A stretch of DNA of 64,000 bases from Paraburkholderia gardini. Lineage in GTDB: Bacteria > Pseudomonadota > Gammaproteobacteria > Burkholderiales > Burkholderiaceae. The notes under the pieces were generated by a model. The model made no database searches. It had not been told where the DNA came from and was given only the letters and a program-made list of their open reading frames with translations. The stretch lies in the NCBI RefSeq assembly GCF_907164575.1, contig NZ_CAJQYY010000002.1, positions 186,001 through 250,000 of the forward strand. The letters run 5' to 3'. Below are positions 48,312 through 57,620 of this stretch, piece by piece. A program made the position numbers and the translations under genes. How positions within the stretch are numbered: the stretch's first letter is position 1; the number at the start of each line of letters is the position of its first letter.

Positions 48312-49748
48312 ATGCAGATGTCAGGTTCATCGCCCGCCGCACCGCGTTCCGGTGATTCGTCGCTGATCGTCACGCTCGTGGCCGCCGCGTTCTTCATGGA
48401 GAACCTCGATGGCACGATCATCGCCACCGCGCTGCCGCAGATGGCGCGCTCGTTCGACGTGCATCCGGTCGATCTCAGCATCGGCATCACGTCGTATCTG
48501 CTGACGCTCGCCGTGTTCATCCCGATCAGCGGCTGGGCCGCCGACCGCTTCGGCGTGCGCAATGTATTCACCGGCGCGCTCGCGGTGTTCACCGCGTCCT
48601 CGGTGCTGTGCGGCATGACGAACGGTCTCGTCGAATTCACCGCTGCGCGCGTGCTTCAGGGCATCGGCGGCGCGATGATGGTGCCGGTCGGCCGGCTCGC
48701 CGTCCTGCGCGCGACGCCCAAGGACAGCCTGATGCGTGCGATCTCGATCATCACGTGGCCGGGGCTCGTCGCACCCGTTATCGGGCCGCCGCTGGGCGGA
48801 CTGATCACCACGTATTCATCGTGGCGCTGGATTTTCTATCTGAATCTGCCGCTCGGCCTGATCGGGCTCGTGCTCGCGTGGCGCTTCATCGGCAATGAAC
48901 GCGACGTGCAAAAACGTCCATTCGACGCCATGGGGTTCGTGCTGTCGGGGCTCGCCTGCACGGCGCTGATGTACGCGATGGAACTGACCGGACGCGCCGA
49001 CGCGCCCTGGAAGCAGACGTTCGTGTGTCTCGGCATGAGCGTCATGGCCGGCACGGCTGCGCTGTTTCATCTGCGACGGACGGCGCATCCCGTCGTCGAT
49101 CTGTCCGCACTCAGGATCAAGACGTTTGCGGTCGCGCTGGGCGGCGGGTCGCTCTTTCGCATCTCGATCAGCGCGGTTCCTTTCCTGTTGCCGCTGATGT
49201 TCCAGATCGGCTTCGGCATGAACGCGTTTCAGTCCGGGCTGCTGACGCTCGCGGTATTCGCCGGCAATCTCGCGATGAAACTTGTGACGACGCCCGTCAT
49301 GCGGCGTTACGGCTTCCGCTCGGTGCTGCTCGTGAACGGCGTGTTCGCGGCGCTGACGCTCGCGGCGATGAGTCTGCTGACGCCTGCGACTCCCGCATTC
49401 TGGATCGTCACGGTTCTGTTCATCAGCGGACTCGCGCGTTCACTGCAGTTCACCGCGATCAACACGCTCATGTTCGCGGACGTCCCCAAGCCGCAAATGA
49501 GCGGCGCGTCCACGCTTTCGAGCACGTTGGGGCAGATGACAGTGGGCATGGGCGTCGCATTCGGCGCGATCGCGTTGCGGATGGCGGCCTGGTTTCACGG
49601 CCACGGCGGCCAGACCGTCACAACCGCCGATTTCAACCTCGCGTTCCTGATTGTGGCCACCCTCGGATGCGCGGCCATCGCGGACGTAGTCGGCCTCGAC
49701 CGGCGCGCGGGTGCGCACGTGAGCGGACACGGGCGCAGCGGCGCGTGA
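48312..49748 (+). CDS. MFS efflux transporter, DHA2 (14-TMS) family
   Basis: 478 residues with about 14 hydrophobic segments. DHA2 motifs are ENLDGTIIATALPQMARSF in helix 1, SGWAADRFGVRNVFTG between helices 2 and 3, and RVLQGIGGAMMVPVGRLAVLR in helix 4-5. A drug or metabolite:H+ antiporter by family; substrate unknown. Monocistronic and divergent from the aldo/keto reductase. A second Met two codons on could be the real start. Confidence 0.9.
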   Translation: MQMSGSSPAAPRSGDSSLIVTLVAAAFFMENLDGTIIATALPQMARSFDVHPVDLSIGITSYLLTLAVFIPISGWAADRFGVRNVFTGALAVFTASSVLCGMTNGLVEFTAARVLQGIGGAMMVPVGRLAVLRATPKDSLMRAISIITWPGLVAPVIGPPLGGLITTYSSWRWIFYLNLPLGLIGLVLAWRFIGNERDVQKRPFDAMGFVLSGLACTALMYAMELTGRADAPWKQTFVCLGMSVMAGTAALFHLRRTAHPVVDLSALRIKTFAVALGGGSLFRISISAVPFLLPLMFQIGFGMNAFQSGLLTLAVFAGNLAMKLVTTPVMRRYGFRSVLLVNGVFAALTLAAMSLLTPATPAFWIVTVLFISGLARSLQFTAINTLMFADVPKPQMSGASTLSSTLGQMTVGMGVAFGAIALRMAAWFHGHGGQTVTTADFNLAFLIVATLGCAAIADVVGLDRRAGAHVSGHGRSGA

Positions 49749-49859
49749 TGGAGCATGACGACCCGTGTCGACCGGCAAGGGTGGGGAAAACGGTCAGGCA
49801 CACCGATTGCTGGTTAATTGCTGGTTAAAGTCGCCACCGTCCAGCGCAAGGCCATCGCC

Positions 49860-50081
49860 ATGAACCCAGATCCCGCACCCGCTTCCGACGAACCCGGAGA
49901 CGCCGCCGTCACGGCCGATCCTGTCGACGCCGCGGAGCGCAAAAAAGGCACGCGCCTGTCGACGTCGCTCACATTGGGATTCGCACGGCTCTTTGGTCTT
50001 GAGCCATTCCTGACCGATATCGTCACGCCCAATCCGGCAGACTCGCCTGATCAAACCATCCGCTTCGATCTGGAAAGGTAG
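49860..50081 (+). CDS. Small hypothetical protein
   Basis: 73 residues from MNPDPAPASDEP; acidic, Pro/Ala/Asp-rich first half and a possible helix LSTSLTLGFARLFGLEPFL in the middle. No family recognised and no strong ribosome site, so it could be a chance frame; the GC-rich third positions are in its favour. Confidence 0.4.
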   Translation: MNPDPAPASDEPGDAAVTADPVDAAERKKGTRLSTSLTLGFARLFGLEPFLTDIVTPNPADSPDQTIRFDLER

Positions 50082-50212
50082 TCCGCGCGGAATGGCGATC
50101 TGCACGCCGGGCAACCCCGATGCTCACCGGGAGACCTTGCAACGGGATTGAAAAAACCTCGCGACGCTCTCCAGTTCGCATTGTCGCGGCATTATGCAGA
50201 GGACATTTTTCG

Positions 50213-50668
50213 ATGAACAAGATCAGGCAGAAAAAGCGAGCTCCTGCGTTACTGGCAGTCACCGCGTTGTCCGTATGGACGCTATCGACTGGCGTAGCCC
50301 TAGCCGATGACACGCCTAGCCCATGCGCCGCGCTAAAACGAATCGTGGCGGCAGCGCCGGACGGATTCACCTCGCTCAAGGCGAGCGACGGCAAAAGCGT
50401 GGCCCAGGTCTACGGTGACGATGCACGATGCAACACCGAAGGCGCGAGTTATCAATGCATCTGGACACCACACAGCGCAGTTGGCCCCACCGCGGATGCG
50501 CTGCAGGCTCTCGCAGCGGATATTGCTTCGTGTCTCCCGGAAGCGACGCACGATCAAAACTCCCCCGCTCGCCAGCATTTCTATTTGGGTGAGCGCGCCA
50601 ACCGCACGCAAATCACCGCAACCACCGCTGGCACCGGCAAGCTTAAGCTCGTGGTATCGGCAAAGTGA
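50213..50668 (+). CDS. Small secreted protein of unknown function
   Basis: 151 residues with a clear signal peptide (basic MNKIRQKKR, hydrophobic ALLAVTALSVWTLSTG, cleavage near ALA-DD at residue 29). The mature part holds four cysteines (CAAL, RCNTEG, QCIW, SCLP) that could form two disulfides, and no known domain. Codon choice and base composition are somewhat less GC-extreme than neighbours. Starts with ATG at 50213; AGAGGACA lies upstream. Confidence 0.65.
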   Translation: MNKIRQKKRAPALLAVTALSVWTLSTGVALADDTPSPCAALKRIVAAAPDGFTSLKASDGKSVAQVYGDDARCNTEGASYQCIWTPHSAVGPTADALQALAADIASCLPEATHDQNSPARQHFYLGERANRTQITATTAGTGKLKLVVSAK

Positions 50669-50748
50669 CAGCCATATGCGGGAAAGCCACTGTCCCCACG
50701 GAACGTAACGATCACTGACTCATCGTCACGCCCGGCATCGGTTGATGC

Positions 50749-51102
50749 TCATGTGCACGAGTGCGGCAACGGCTCGGCAATGCGCTCCGTCGGCCTGTTG
50801 ATCAATGACCGCGTAAGCATCACGTGCTGATTCGCGAATGCGCGCGCAGTCACATCCTTCTGCGCGCGACGTATCTGTTCTGTCGTGACTCCCGGTTCGC
50901 GTGCCAGAAACGCTAACTGTTCGCGCATCGCACTGGGGTCATGCGCCGGCACGTACCAGATGCTGCCTGCGCCAGAATATTCCTCGAGACCGCCTGTTGC
51001 CGTAGCAACGACAGGCTCGCCCGCCGCGACGGCTTCAAGGATGACGGTTACGCCCGAGACATGATGGTTGGGATGCAACGCAAACTCGAGGACGACGCAT
51101 TG
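50749..51102 (-). pseudogene. Glycosyltransferase (GT4) C-terminal remnant
   Basis: An open frame of ~118 codons encodes only the end of a GT-B glycosyltransferase: HHVSGVTVILEAVAAGEPVVATATGGLEEY is the sugar-nucleotide binding region of GT4 enzymes, followed by the typical IWYVPAHDPSAMREQLAFL. Upstream the frame meets TGA (51103-51105) and TAG; the N-terminal half is missing, and no ATG fits. It is a decayed fragment, with no polysaccharide genes nearby. Confidence 0.75.
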
Positions 51103-51238
51103 TCACTACGATCGACGCAAGGTCAAGGCCGCCAATGCGATGGAGTAGATTGCGAAACTGGATTGAACAAGACAGAAAAGCGGACGAAAAACGGCAGCGG
51201 GGGCAAAGCGAAGGAGTAACGCGAACAGCCGGACATGC

Positions 51239-51269
51239 AAAAGCGGGACGCCCTTGTGGGGCGGCCCGC
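51239..51269 (-). terminator. Terminator after the small secreted protein gene
   Basis: On the minus strand GCGGG-CC-GCCC-CACAA-GGGC-GT-CCCGC followed by TTTTG, 11 bases after the stop of the 89-residue gene. Confidence 0.65.
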
Positions 51270-51279
51270 CTGCGATCAA

Positions 51280-51549
51280 TCAATGACCGAAGAAAACCGA
51301 GCGGGGGCCGGTTTGTTCCGCGCGGTTGCCGGATTGCGACGACGACGCGTTGACACCGCCGTAGGCGCTGTTCGAAGCCTGAGCGGCCTGCTCGGCAGCG
51401 ACGGTTTGCGAATTCTGGCCTTGCTGCGAAGCCGGTGCGCCGATGGTCGGGTTGTAATGCGGTGCCGGGCCGTAGCCGCTTGCGAAGGCGGGAGCGGCGA
51501 TCGAGGCAGAAGCGGCGATCAGGACGGCGGCGATAAGCTTGCTCTTCAT
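51280..51549 (-). CDS. Small secreted Gln/Ser/Ala-rich protein
   Basis: 89 residues. Signal peptide MKSKLIAAVLIAASASIAAPAFA with cleavage near residue 23. The mature peptide is low in hydrophobics and rich in Gly, Gln, Ser, Asn and Ala (SQQGQNSQTVAAEQAAQ, GGVNASSSQSGNRAEQ). Family not recognised with certainty; similar short exported proteins are frequent in Burkholderiaceae. GGAGAGTC precedes the ATG. Confidence 0.78.
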   Translation of the reverse strand: MKSKLIAAVLIAASASIAAPAFASGYGPAPHYNPTIGAPASQQGQNSQTVAAEQAAQASNSAYGGVNASSSQSGNRAEQTGPRSVFFGH

Positions 51550-51845
51550 GATGACTCTCCAATAAACGTTGATTTTCGGTACGAGGCCGTTGCGGAAGGG
51601 TTTTTGTTTTCGCCTGTCGCAACGTCGATGGAGACAGTGTATACCCCTACTATCGAAAATTTATGTCGATAATTCGAATTTACTATTCTGCAAAAAGGAA
51701 CAATGGGTCGCAGCCTTGAAGGACAAGGGCTTCGGACATTTCGACCCCGGTTCCGGGCGGTTTCGGCGTGTTTAAACCCGTGCCGGCGGCAGGGAGAAGC
51801 CGCGTCGCCGGCTTGCGGTAAAATCCCGGTTTGATTCCCCGCCGT

Positions 51846-52859
51846 ATGGCCGCTCCCATGTCTTTGTCCCAATCCCCGAGTCCCCGTCGCGTATCGGTTG
51901 CGCCGATGATGGACTGGACCGATCGTCATTGCCGCTCGTTTCATCGCATCCTGTCGCGCCATACGTGGCTCTATACGGAGATGGTGACGACAGGCGCGCT
52001 GATTCATGGCGACGTCGCGCGTCACCTCGCGTTCACTTCCGACGAAGCGCCCGTTGCGTTGCAGCTGGGCGGCAGCGAGCCGGCCGATCTCGCGCGTGCG
52101 GCGAAGCTCGGCGAGCAGTGGGGCTATGACGAGATCAATCTGAATTGCGGTTGCCCGTCGGAGCGCGTGCAGCGTGGCGCGTTCGGCGCGTGTCTGATGA
52201 ACGAGCCGCAACTGGTCGCCGACGGCGTGAAGGCCATGCGCGATGTGGTTTCGGTGCCGGTGACGGTGAAGCATCGCATCGGCGTCGATGCGATGGAGGA
52301 ATATGGATTCGTGCGCGACTTCGTCGGCACGATTGCCGACGCCGGTTGCGATGTGTTCATCGTGCATGCGCGCAACGCGATCCTCAAGGGCTTGAGCCCG
52401 AAAGAGAATCGCGAGATCCCGCCGCTCAAATACGACTACGCGTATCAGTTGAAGCGCGATTTTCCGCAGCTCGAAATCATCATCAATGGCGGCGTGAAAA
52501 CACTGGATGAGGTCGAAACCCATCTGCAACACGTCGATGGGGTGATGCTCGGACGCGAGGCTTATCACAACCCGTATGTGCTCGCCGATGTCGACGCGCG
52601 TTTCTACGGTTCGTCAGAACCCGCATTGAGCCGCGAAGCCGCCGAAGCGAAACTCATCGAGTATTGCGCGGCCGAACTTGCGCGCGGCACGTTCCTCGGC
52701 GGTATTACGCGTCATGCGCTTGGACTGTATCGCGGTGTCGCGGGTGCGCGAGGATGGCGCCGCGTGTTGTCGGATAACAGGAAGCTGGCGTCCGGCGATC
52801 TCGCGATCTTTGATGAAGCACGCACGCATCTGCGTGAGCCTGCCGAAATGTTTGAATAA
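51846..52859 (+). CDS. dusA: tRNA-dihydrouridine synthase A
   Basis: FMN enzyme reducing U20/U20a in tRNA D-loops. 337 residues: RVSVAPMMDWTDRHCRSF at the start, LNCGCPSERVQRGAFGACLM with the catalytic Cys, VKHRIGVDAMEEY, FIVHARNAILKGLSPKENREIPP (in parts), IIINGGVKTLDE and GVMLGREAY. Start at 51846; a second ATG lies four codons on. A TAAAAT (51819-51824) is a possible -10 box. Lies directly upstream of tRNA-His but with a separate tRNA promoter. Confidence 0.95.
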   Translation: MAAPMSLSQSPSPRRVSVAPMMDWTDRHCRSFHRILSRHTWLYTEMVTTGALIHGDVARHLAFTSDEAPVALQLGGSEPADLARAAKLGEQWGYDEINLNCGCPSERVQRGAFGACLMNEPQLVADGVKAMRDVVSVPVTVKHRIGVDAMEEYGFVRDFVGTIADAGCDVFIVHARNAILKGLSPKENREIPPLKYDYAYQLKRDFPQLEIIINGGVKTLDEVETHLQHVDGVMLGREAYHNPYVLADVDARFYGSSEPALSREAAEAKLIEYCAAELARGTFLGGITRHALGLYRGVAGARGWRRVLSDNRKLASGDLAIFDEARTHLREPAEMFE

Positions 52860-52864
52860 AGGAC

Positions 52865-52893
52865 TAGGCAAACCGCATTCGTGTTTGTATAAT
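52865..52893 (+). promoter_or_regulatory. Sigma-70 promoter of tRNA-His
   Basis: TAGGCA (52865-52870), 17 bases, then perfect TATAAT (52888-52893). Transcription would start near 52900, about 58 bases before the tRNA. Confidence 0.65.
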
Positions 52894-52957
52894 CTCGCTT
52901 CTTGATCGGCAAGCCAGTTCATGGTGAGCCAGAAAGCAGTTCAAAACTGTTTCAGTG

Positions 52958-53033
52958 GTGGCTGTAGCTCAGTTGGTAGAGTCCAGGATTGTGATTCCTG
53001 TTGTCGTGGGTTCGAGCCCCATCAGCCACCCCA
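52958..53033 (+). tRNA. tRNA-His (GTG anticodon)
   Basis: 76 nt including the encoded CCA. Acceptor stem GTGGCTG pairs with CAGCCAC, the anticodon GTG is at 52991-52993 in a 7-base loop, and GGTTCGAGCCCC forms the T-arm. A G at 52957 would serve as the tRNA-His specific G-1 opposite C73. Confidence 0.95.
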
Positions 53034-53049
53034 AAAGATTCAGGCACTT

Positions 53050-53078
53050 AGCCCAGTTCATTGAACTGGGCTTTTTGT
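53050..53078 (+). terminator. Rho-independent terminator after tRNA-His
   Basis: AGCCCAGTTCA, one T, then TGAACTGGGCT followed by TTTTTG, 16 bases beyond the tRNA. Confidence 0.92.
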
Positions 53079-53157
53079 TTTCCAAAGCTCGTGTTTGCGC
53101 GAAGCGCATGCGCCGCGTCGATGGCCTCGCGGCTTGCCCACGCACCCAGGTCCAACG

Positions 53158-53352
53158 TCAGTCGCAATCGCCGGATAGATACTTTCTGCCGTCGCAGGTG
53201 ATTTCGACGTGGTCCGCGTTGCGTGTCGCAACGCCGGCACTCAGCAGTTCCGCCGCGACACTGGACGGCAACTGCGGCGCGGGCTGCCCGCTACCCACCT
53301 CGTTCAGTTGCCGCAATGCGTCGATCGCTTCGGTACTCAGGGCTTTTGACAT
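53158..53352 (-). CDS. Small hypothetical protein
   Basis: 64 residues from MSKALSTEAIDALRQLNEVG; helical first half and a DHVEITCDGRKYL strand at the end that resembles the wing of a winged-helix fold, but no family is recognised. AGGAGA six bases ahead of the ATG supports expression. It lies alone between the tRNA-His terminator and a divergent small gene. Confidence 0.65.
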   Translation of the reverse strand: MSKALSTEAIDALRQLNEVGSGQPAPQLPSSVAAELLSAGVATRNADHVEITCDGRKYLSGDCD

Positions 53353-53600
53353 GGCTGTCTCCTTCGGCATCAACCTGCTCAATTCATGCTAGCACTTCCA
53401 CGAAATTGCGCCGACGCGATTCAGGGACAGACGCAGCTCCACTTCGGGCGCGTTGTTTGCTGCTTCTGGATTGCAAGGCGGATGCGCCGGTACGCGCGTT
53501 TTTGCGGCTCTGGGCGAATTCGCCGGGAGAGGACGCGCACTTCGAGTGCGTTTGATGCGCGCCTGCGAGGAAGAGTCTGGAAAAACGCTGGGAGAGTCGA

Positions 53601-53861
53601 ATGAAACGCATCGAATGTGTGCCGGCTGTGCGTGTTGCCGCCGCGTTGTTTCTTGCCGTCGCGAGCGGGCTTGCGATGCCGCAACAGCCTGCGAAGAAAG
53701 ACAGCGCGGCGTCGATGGTCGTTCCGCCTTCGGCAGCATCGGGCAACGCGCGCGCCGACAACGCGAATAATCCCGACAACATGCCGGTAAAACACCCCGA
53801 CAAACCGACCAGAGACAAGATCACACGCGAACCGCCGGCCAGCGCGGCAAACGCGAAGTAG
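53601..53861 (+). CDS. Small exported hypothetical protein
   Basis: 86 residues. Signal peptide MKRIECVPAVRVAAALFLAV with cleavage near AMPQQ. The mature part is short, hydrophilic and rich in Ala, Asn, Pro, Lys and Asp (NNPDNMPVKHPDKPTRDK), probably unstructured. GGGAGAGTC is the ribosome site. No family recognised. Confidence 0.65.
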   Translation: MKRIECVPAVRVAAALFLAVASGLAMPQQPAKKDSAASMVVPPSAASGNARADNANNPDNMPVKHPDKPTRDKITREPPASAANAK

Positions 53862-53983
53862 CTGCGCAACGCAAGCACGTTTGCGGTTCGTCACGCGAAG
53901 CCGCGCGCCACGGGCGACCAGACGCAGCAAACCGCGCCCTGCATGTCACTTGCGTCGTCGGGAAGCGCGATCCGCGGCGCGCC

Positions 53984-54199
53984 TCATAGACGCGCGATCG
54001 ACACCTCCGTCGATTTCACCAGCGCGACCACTTCCGCGCCGACCTTCAGTTCCAGTTCATCGACAGAGCGCGTCGTGATCACCGACGTCACGATGCCAAA
54101 CGGCGTATCGACGTCGATCTCGGACACAACCGGCCCGCGGATGATTTCCCTGACCTTTCCTTTGAACTGATTGCGTACGTTGATTGCGGCAATGCTCAT
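53984..54199 (-). CDS. ssuF: Molbindin-like TOBE/Mop protein (SsuF-like)
   Basis: 71-residue single Mop (TOBE) domain: MSIAAINVRNQFKGKVREIIRG, then VVSEIDVDTPFGIVTSVITTRSVDELELKVG. Such proteins bind molybdate as hexamers. In Pseudomonas putida a gene of this kind, ssuF, ends the ssuEADCBF operon and is needed for sulfonate use. Here it likewise follows ssuB, by 49 bases, and so is named on context. Confidence 0.82.
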   Translation of the reverse strand: MSIAAINVRNQFKGKVREIIRGPVVSEIDVDTPFGIVTSVITTRSVDELELKVGAEVVALVKSTEVSIARL

Positions 54200-54248
54200 A
54201 TCGATTGACTCCAGTAGAACGACAAAAAACCGTCATAGCCGTGCGACG

Positions 54249-55247
54249 TCAGATGGCCCAGCGGACGTCCGCCGGCCGTGCGGAACGGGTCGACGGAGCG
54301 GATATTCCAGCGGAACGTGCATCGTGAAACGGATCAAACGGCGGCGCGTTGTCGTCCGGCGTGCTCTTCAGTACACGATGCAGCACGTGTTCCTCAAGCG
54401 CGGCAAACGCCGACGACGCACGCGCACGCGGACGGGCGAGCGGCACCGGCTGGTCGAGCGCAATGCGTCCTTCCTCGATCAGCAGGATGCGGTCGCCAAG
54501 CGCCACGGCTTCGTGTACGTCGTGGGTGACGAGCAGCGCGGTGAAGCGGTGCTCGCGCCACAGCCGTTCGATCAGCGCGTGCATCTCGATGCGCGTGAGC
54601 GCGTCGAGCGCGCCAAGCGGCTCGTCGAGCAGCAGCAGTTGCGGACGGTGCACCAGCGCGCGCGCCAGCGCGACGCGCTGACGCTGACCGCCGGAAAGCT
54701 GTGCGGGCCAGTCGTTCGCACGACCGGCTAGCCCGACTTCGGCGAGCACCGCGCGTGCATCGTCGCGTGCGCCGCGGCTCAAGCCCAGCATCACGTTCTG
54801 CAGCACGGTCTTCCACGGCAACAGACGCGCGTCCTGAAACATGATCCGCGTATCGAGCGGCGCGCCCCCGGCGTCATGCTTTTTCAGCACGCCCGTGCTG
54901 GGTGTTTCGAGTTCAGCGACAAGGCGCAGCAGCGTCGATTTTCCGCAACCGCTACGACCCACGATCGCAACGAAACTGCCGCGCTCGATCGACAGACTGA
55001 AATCCGACAACACCGTCCGCTCGCCGTAGCGTTTGCCGACACCATGCAGCTCGACAGCGTAATCCGCCGAGCGCGGCGTTTCGCGCGGAAGCGCAGGCGT
55101 TGTTCCCGCGATGCGCGCTTCGTCGCGAACGCGGGCAACATCGGACTCGATCGCATCATGACCGGACGTGCGTGTCTGCTTGAGTTCGGTTTCGAGATCG
55201 AGGCCTGAGACACCCGCATACGATGCGGAAAAAAGCGTTGCGCTCAT
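54249..55247 (-). CDS. ssuB: Aliphatic sulfonate ABC transporter ATP-binding protein
   Basis: 332 residues. ABC ATPase with Walker [25 protein letters not shown] signature and [16 protein letters not shown] Walker B. The first ~65 residues before the ABC domain and the Arg/Ala-rich last ~45 residues are extra compared with the ~255-residue E. coli SsuB. Its ATG overlaps the ssuC stop (ATGA), which supports the long N-terminus. Powers sulfonate uptake at the inner membrane. Confidence 0.92.
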   Translation of the reverse strand: MSATLFSASYAGVSGLDLETELKQTRTSGHDAIESDVARVRDEARIAGTTPALPRETPRSADYAVELHGVGKRYGERTVLSDFSLSIERGSFVAIVGRSGCGKSTLLRLVAELETPSTGVLKKHDAGGAPLDTRIMFQDARLLPWKTVLQNVMLGLSRGARDDARAVLAEVGLAGRANDWPAQLSGGQRQRVALARALVHRPQLLLLDEPLGALDALTRIEMHALIERLWREHRFTALLVTHDVHEAVALGDRILLIEEGRIALDQPVPLARPRARASSAFAALEEHVLHRVLKSTPDDNAPPFDPFHDARSAGISAPSTRSARPADVRWAI

Positions 55248-56050
55248 GCTTTCGCTCCTCGTTGATATGCAGGGTGCCAGCGCAGCGCGACGCGTTCGAT
55301 GTACTTCGCGAACATGTCGGCAAGCTTGCCGAGCGCGGCATACAGCAGGATGCCGACCACCACGACATCGGTCTGCAGGAACTCACGTGCATTCATCGTC
55401 ATGTAGCCGATACCCGACTGCGTGGAAATCGTTTCCGCGACGATCAGCGTGACCCACATCAACCCGAACGCGAACCGCACGCCAACGAGAATCGACGGCA
55501 ACGCACCCGGCAGGATCACATGCCGATACAGTGGGAAACCCTTCACGCCATAACTGCGCGCCATCTCGATCAGGTTTGCGTCGACTGAGCGGATGCCGTG
55601 ATACGTGTTCACGTAAATCGGAAAGAACACGCCGAGCGCGACCAGAAAAACCTTGGCTTCTTCCTCGATGCCGAACCACAGGATCACGAGCGGAATCATC
55701 GCAAGCGCGGGGATGTTGCGGATCATCTGCACGGTCGAATCGAGCACGACCTCGGCAGACCGGAAAAGACCCGTCGCGAGACCGAGCACAAGGCCGATGC
55801 CTCCACCGATGACGAGACCCGACACCGCACGCCACGCGCTCACTTTCACATCGGTCCACATTTCACCCGAGCGGATCAGCGACCACGCGGCTTTCACGAC
55901 CGCAAGCGGCTCGGGCAACACGCGCGCGGACAGCACACCGCTTCGCGTGGCCACTTCCCACGCGAGCAGGATGAGCAGCGGCGCGATCCACGGCGCGACC
56001 TGCGCGCCGAGCCGCCGCAGGTACCCCGTTTCGATCAGCGATTCAGCCAT
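55244..56050 (-). CDS. ssuC: Aliphatic sulfonate ABC transporter permease
   Basis: 268-residue permease of the SsuC/TauC/NitT family, six helices. EAA loop: [21 protein letters not shown], followed by [22 protein letters not shown]. It needs a periplasmic SsuA-type binding protein, which is not encoded in this window. Starts 72 bases after ssuD. Confidence 0.92.
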   Translation of the reverse strand: MAESLIETGYLRRLGAQVAPWIAPLLILLAWEVATRSGVLSARVLPEPLAVVKAAWSLIRSGEMWTDVKVSAWRAVSGLVIGGGIGLVLGLATGLFRSAEVVLDSTVQMIRNIPALAMIPLVILWFGIEEEAKVFLVALGVFFPIYVNTYHGIRSVDANLIEMARSYGVKGFPLYRHVILPGALPSILVGVRFAFGLMWVTLIVAETISTQSGIGYMTMNAREFLQTDVVVVGILLYAALGKLADMFAKYIERVALRWHPAYQRGAKA

Positions 56051-56122
56051 GATGGCGTTCTCCCTCTTTGTCGAGCGTCGCGCGGTGATACTTTCAAGGC
56101 ATCACGCATGCGCACATTCCGG

Positions 56123-57280
56123 TCAGCTTTGCGCGGCTTTCGGCAGATAGTTGTTGCCGACGATCTCGCCGAATGGTCCCGACAGCGGTCCGCTCGTGCG
56201 CTCTTTCAGACGGCCTGGCAGCAGCGGGAACACGAGTTCGGCGAAGCGATACGATTCTTCGAGGTGCGGATAGCCGGACAGGATGAACGTCTCGATGCCG
56301 AGGTCCGCGTATTCCTTCATGCGCGCGGCAACCTGCTGCGGATTGCCGACGAGCGCGGTACCCGCGCCGCCACGCACGAGACCGACGCCGGCCCACAGGT
56401 TCGGATACACCTCGAGCGCCTGACGGTTGCCGAGCTTGCCGCCGTGCAGTGCGGCCATGCGGCGCTGGCCTTCGGAATCCATCTTCGAAAACGACGCCTG
56501 CGCGCGCGCAACCGTTTCGTCATCGAGCTTGCTGATGAGCGTGTCGGCGGCGGCCCACGCTTCTTCTTCGGTTTCGCGCACGATCACGTGCAGGCGGATG
56601 CCGAACCTGATCTCGCGGCCATGCGCCGCGGCGCGCGCGCGGATGTCGGCGATCTTCCGCGCGACGGCGTCGGGCGGCTCGCCCCACGTCAGATACGTGT
56701 CGATGTGCTCGCCCGCGAGCGCGTGCGCAGCCAGCGACGAACCCCCGAACCACAATGGCGGATGCGGATCCTGCACCGGCGGATACAGCGCCTTGCCACC
56801 CTTCGACGTCAGATGCCGGCCGATGAAATCGATCGAATCGTTCGTGTGCGACGCGCGCAACTGCGCGCGCCAGATGCGCAGGAATTCGTCGGTGATTTCA
56901 TAGCGCGTATCGTGATCGACGAAGAGACCATCGCCTTCGAGCTCCGCCGCATCGCCACCCGTCACGACGTTGATGAGCAGACGCCCGTTCGAAAGGCGGT
57001 CGAACGTCGCCGCCATACGCGCCGACAAACCCGGCGACACGATCCCCGGACGGATCGCGACGAGAAACTTGAGACGCTTCGTGACCGGAATCAGACTCGA
57101 AGCGACCACCCAGGCGTCTTCGCACGAACGGCCGGTGGGCAGCAGCACGCCCTCGTAGCCGAGCGTATCGGCTGCGACGGCGATCTGCTGAAAGTAGTCG
57201 TAACTGGCCGCGCGCGCGCCTTCGGACGTACCGAGGTAACGGCTGTCGCCGTGCGTCGGGATGAACCAGAACACATTCAT
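56123..57280 (-). CDS. ssuD: FMNH2-dependent alkanesulfonate monooxygenase
   Basis: Cleaves the C-S bond of C2-C10 alkanesulfonates, yielding sulfite and an aldehyde, using FMNH2 from SsuE. 385 residues, bacterial-luciferase fold: [34 protein letters not shown] with the active-site Cys region, [21 protein letters not shown] and INVVTGGD. First gene of the ssuD-C-B-F set. The partner reductase gene ssuE is not in the window. Confidence 0.96.
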   Translation of the reverse strand: MNVFWFIPTHGDSRYLGTSEGARAASYDYFQQIAVAADTLGYEGVLLPTGRSCEDAWVVASSLIPVTKRLKFLVAIRPGIVSPGLSARMAATFDRLSNGRLLINVVTGGDAAELEGDGLFVDHDTRYEITDEFLRIWRAQLRASHTNDSIDFIGRHLTSKGGKALYPPVQDPHPPLWFGGSSLAAHALAGEHIDTYLTWGEPPDAVARKIADIRARAAAHGREIRFGIRLHVIVRETEEEAWAAADTLISKLDDETVARAQASFSKMDSEGQRRMAALHGGKLGNRQALEVYPNLWAGVGLVRGGAGTALVGNPQQVAARMKEYADLGIETFILSGYPHLEESYRFAELVFPLLPGRLKERTSGPLSGPFGEIVGNNYLPKAAQS

Positions 57281-57620
57281 GGGCTGCTCCTGCCTTTATT
57301 CGAAACGGAATCCCGCCGGGCACATACATGCGATGCACGCGACACCACGCATCGCCGTTCATGACACACGGCGATGCAACGGCATCATCGGGGAACGCGC
57401 GACGCAAACCTGCGTGCGCCAGAGGGGTGACGGCTATCGCGTCTGCATGGAGAAACAGTCTATGGACGGCCCTGAAGCTTTTGAACGATTTATTTGAGCT
57501 TAGGTTTTCCACTTTCGTGATTAGCCAGGCGCTTTAACATACGGGCGCACTGAAGGCGAAGGCGTGCCCGGCCGCGCTCTATATAATGACGCACGTTTTC
57601 CGATAACCCGGCACGGCGCC
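57281..57620. other. Intergenic region between divergent ssuD and a membrane protein gene
   Basis: 340 bases. Left side must carry the ssuD promoter: an AT-richer stretch at 57477-57540 could be the activator region. On the right TATAAT at 57582-57587 is a likely -10 box for the next gene. No gene, RNA or repeat was recognised. Confidence 0.5.
57582..57587 (+). promoter_or_regulatory. Likely -10 box for the membrane protein gene
   Basis: Perfect TATAAT 34 bases before the chosen ATG at 57621; the -35 region is poor. A start further upstream (GTG at 57564) would lie before this promoter, so the ATG is preferred. Confidence 0.5.

Noticed and set aside
51569-51775. 68-codon frame ending GHFDPGSGRFRRV
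   Set aside because: Crosses the AT-rich tract and the start of a neighbouring gene, with no ribosome site or homology.
52958-53033. tRNA-His as an integration site of a mobile element
   Set aside because: No integrase, no repeated 3' tRNA segment and no phage genes downstream; the following small genes end at dusA/ssu core context.
55598-57364. 588-codon plus-strand frame opposite ssuC and ssuD
   Set aside because: Antisense of genes with strong motif support; no independent evidence.
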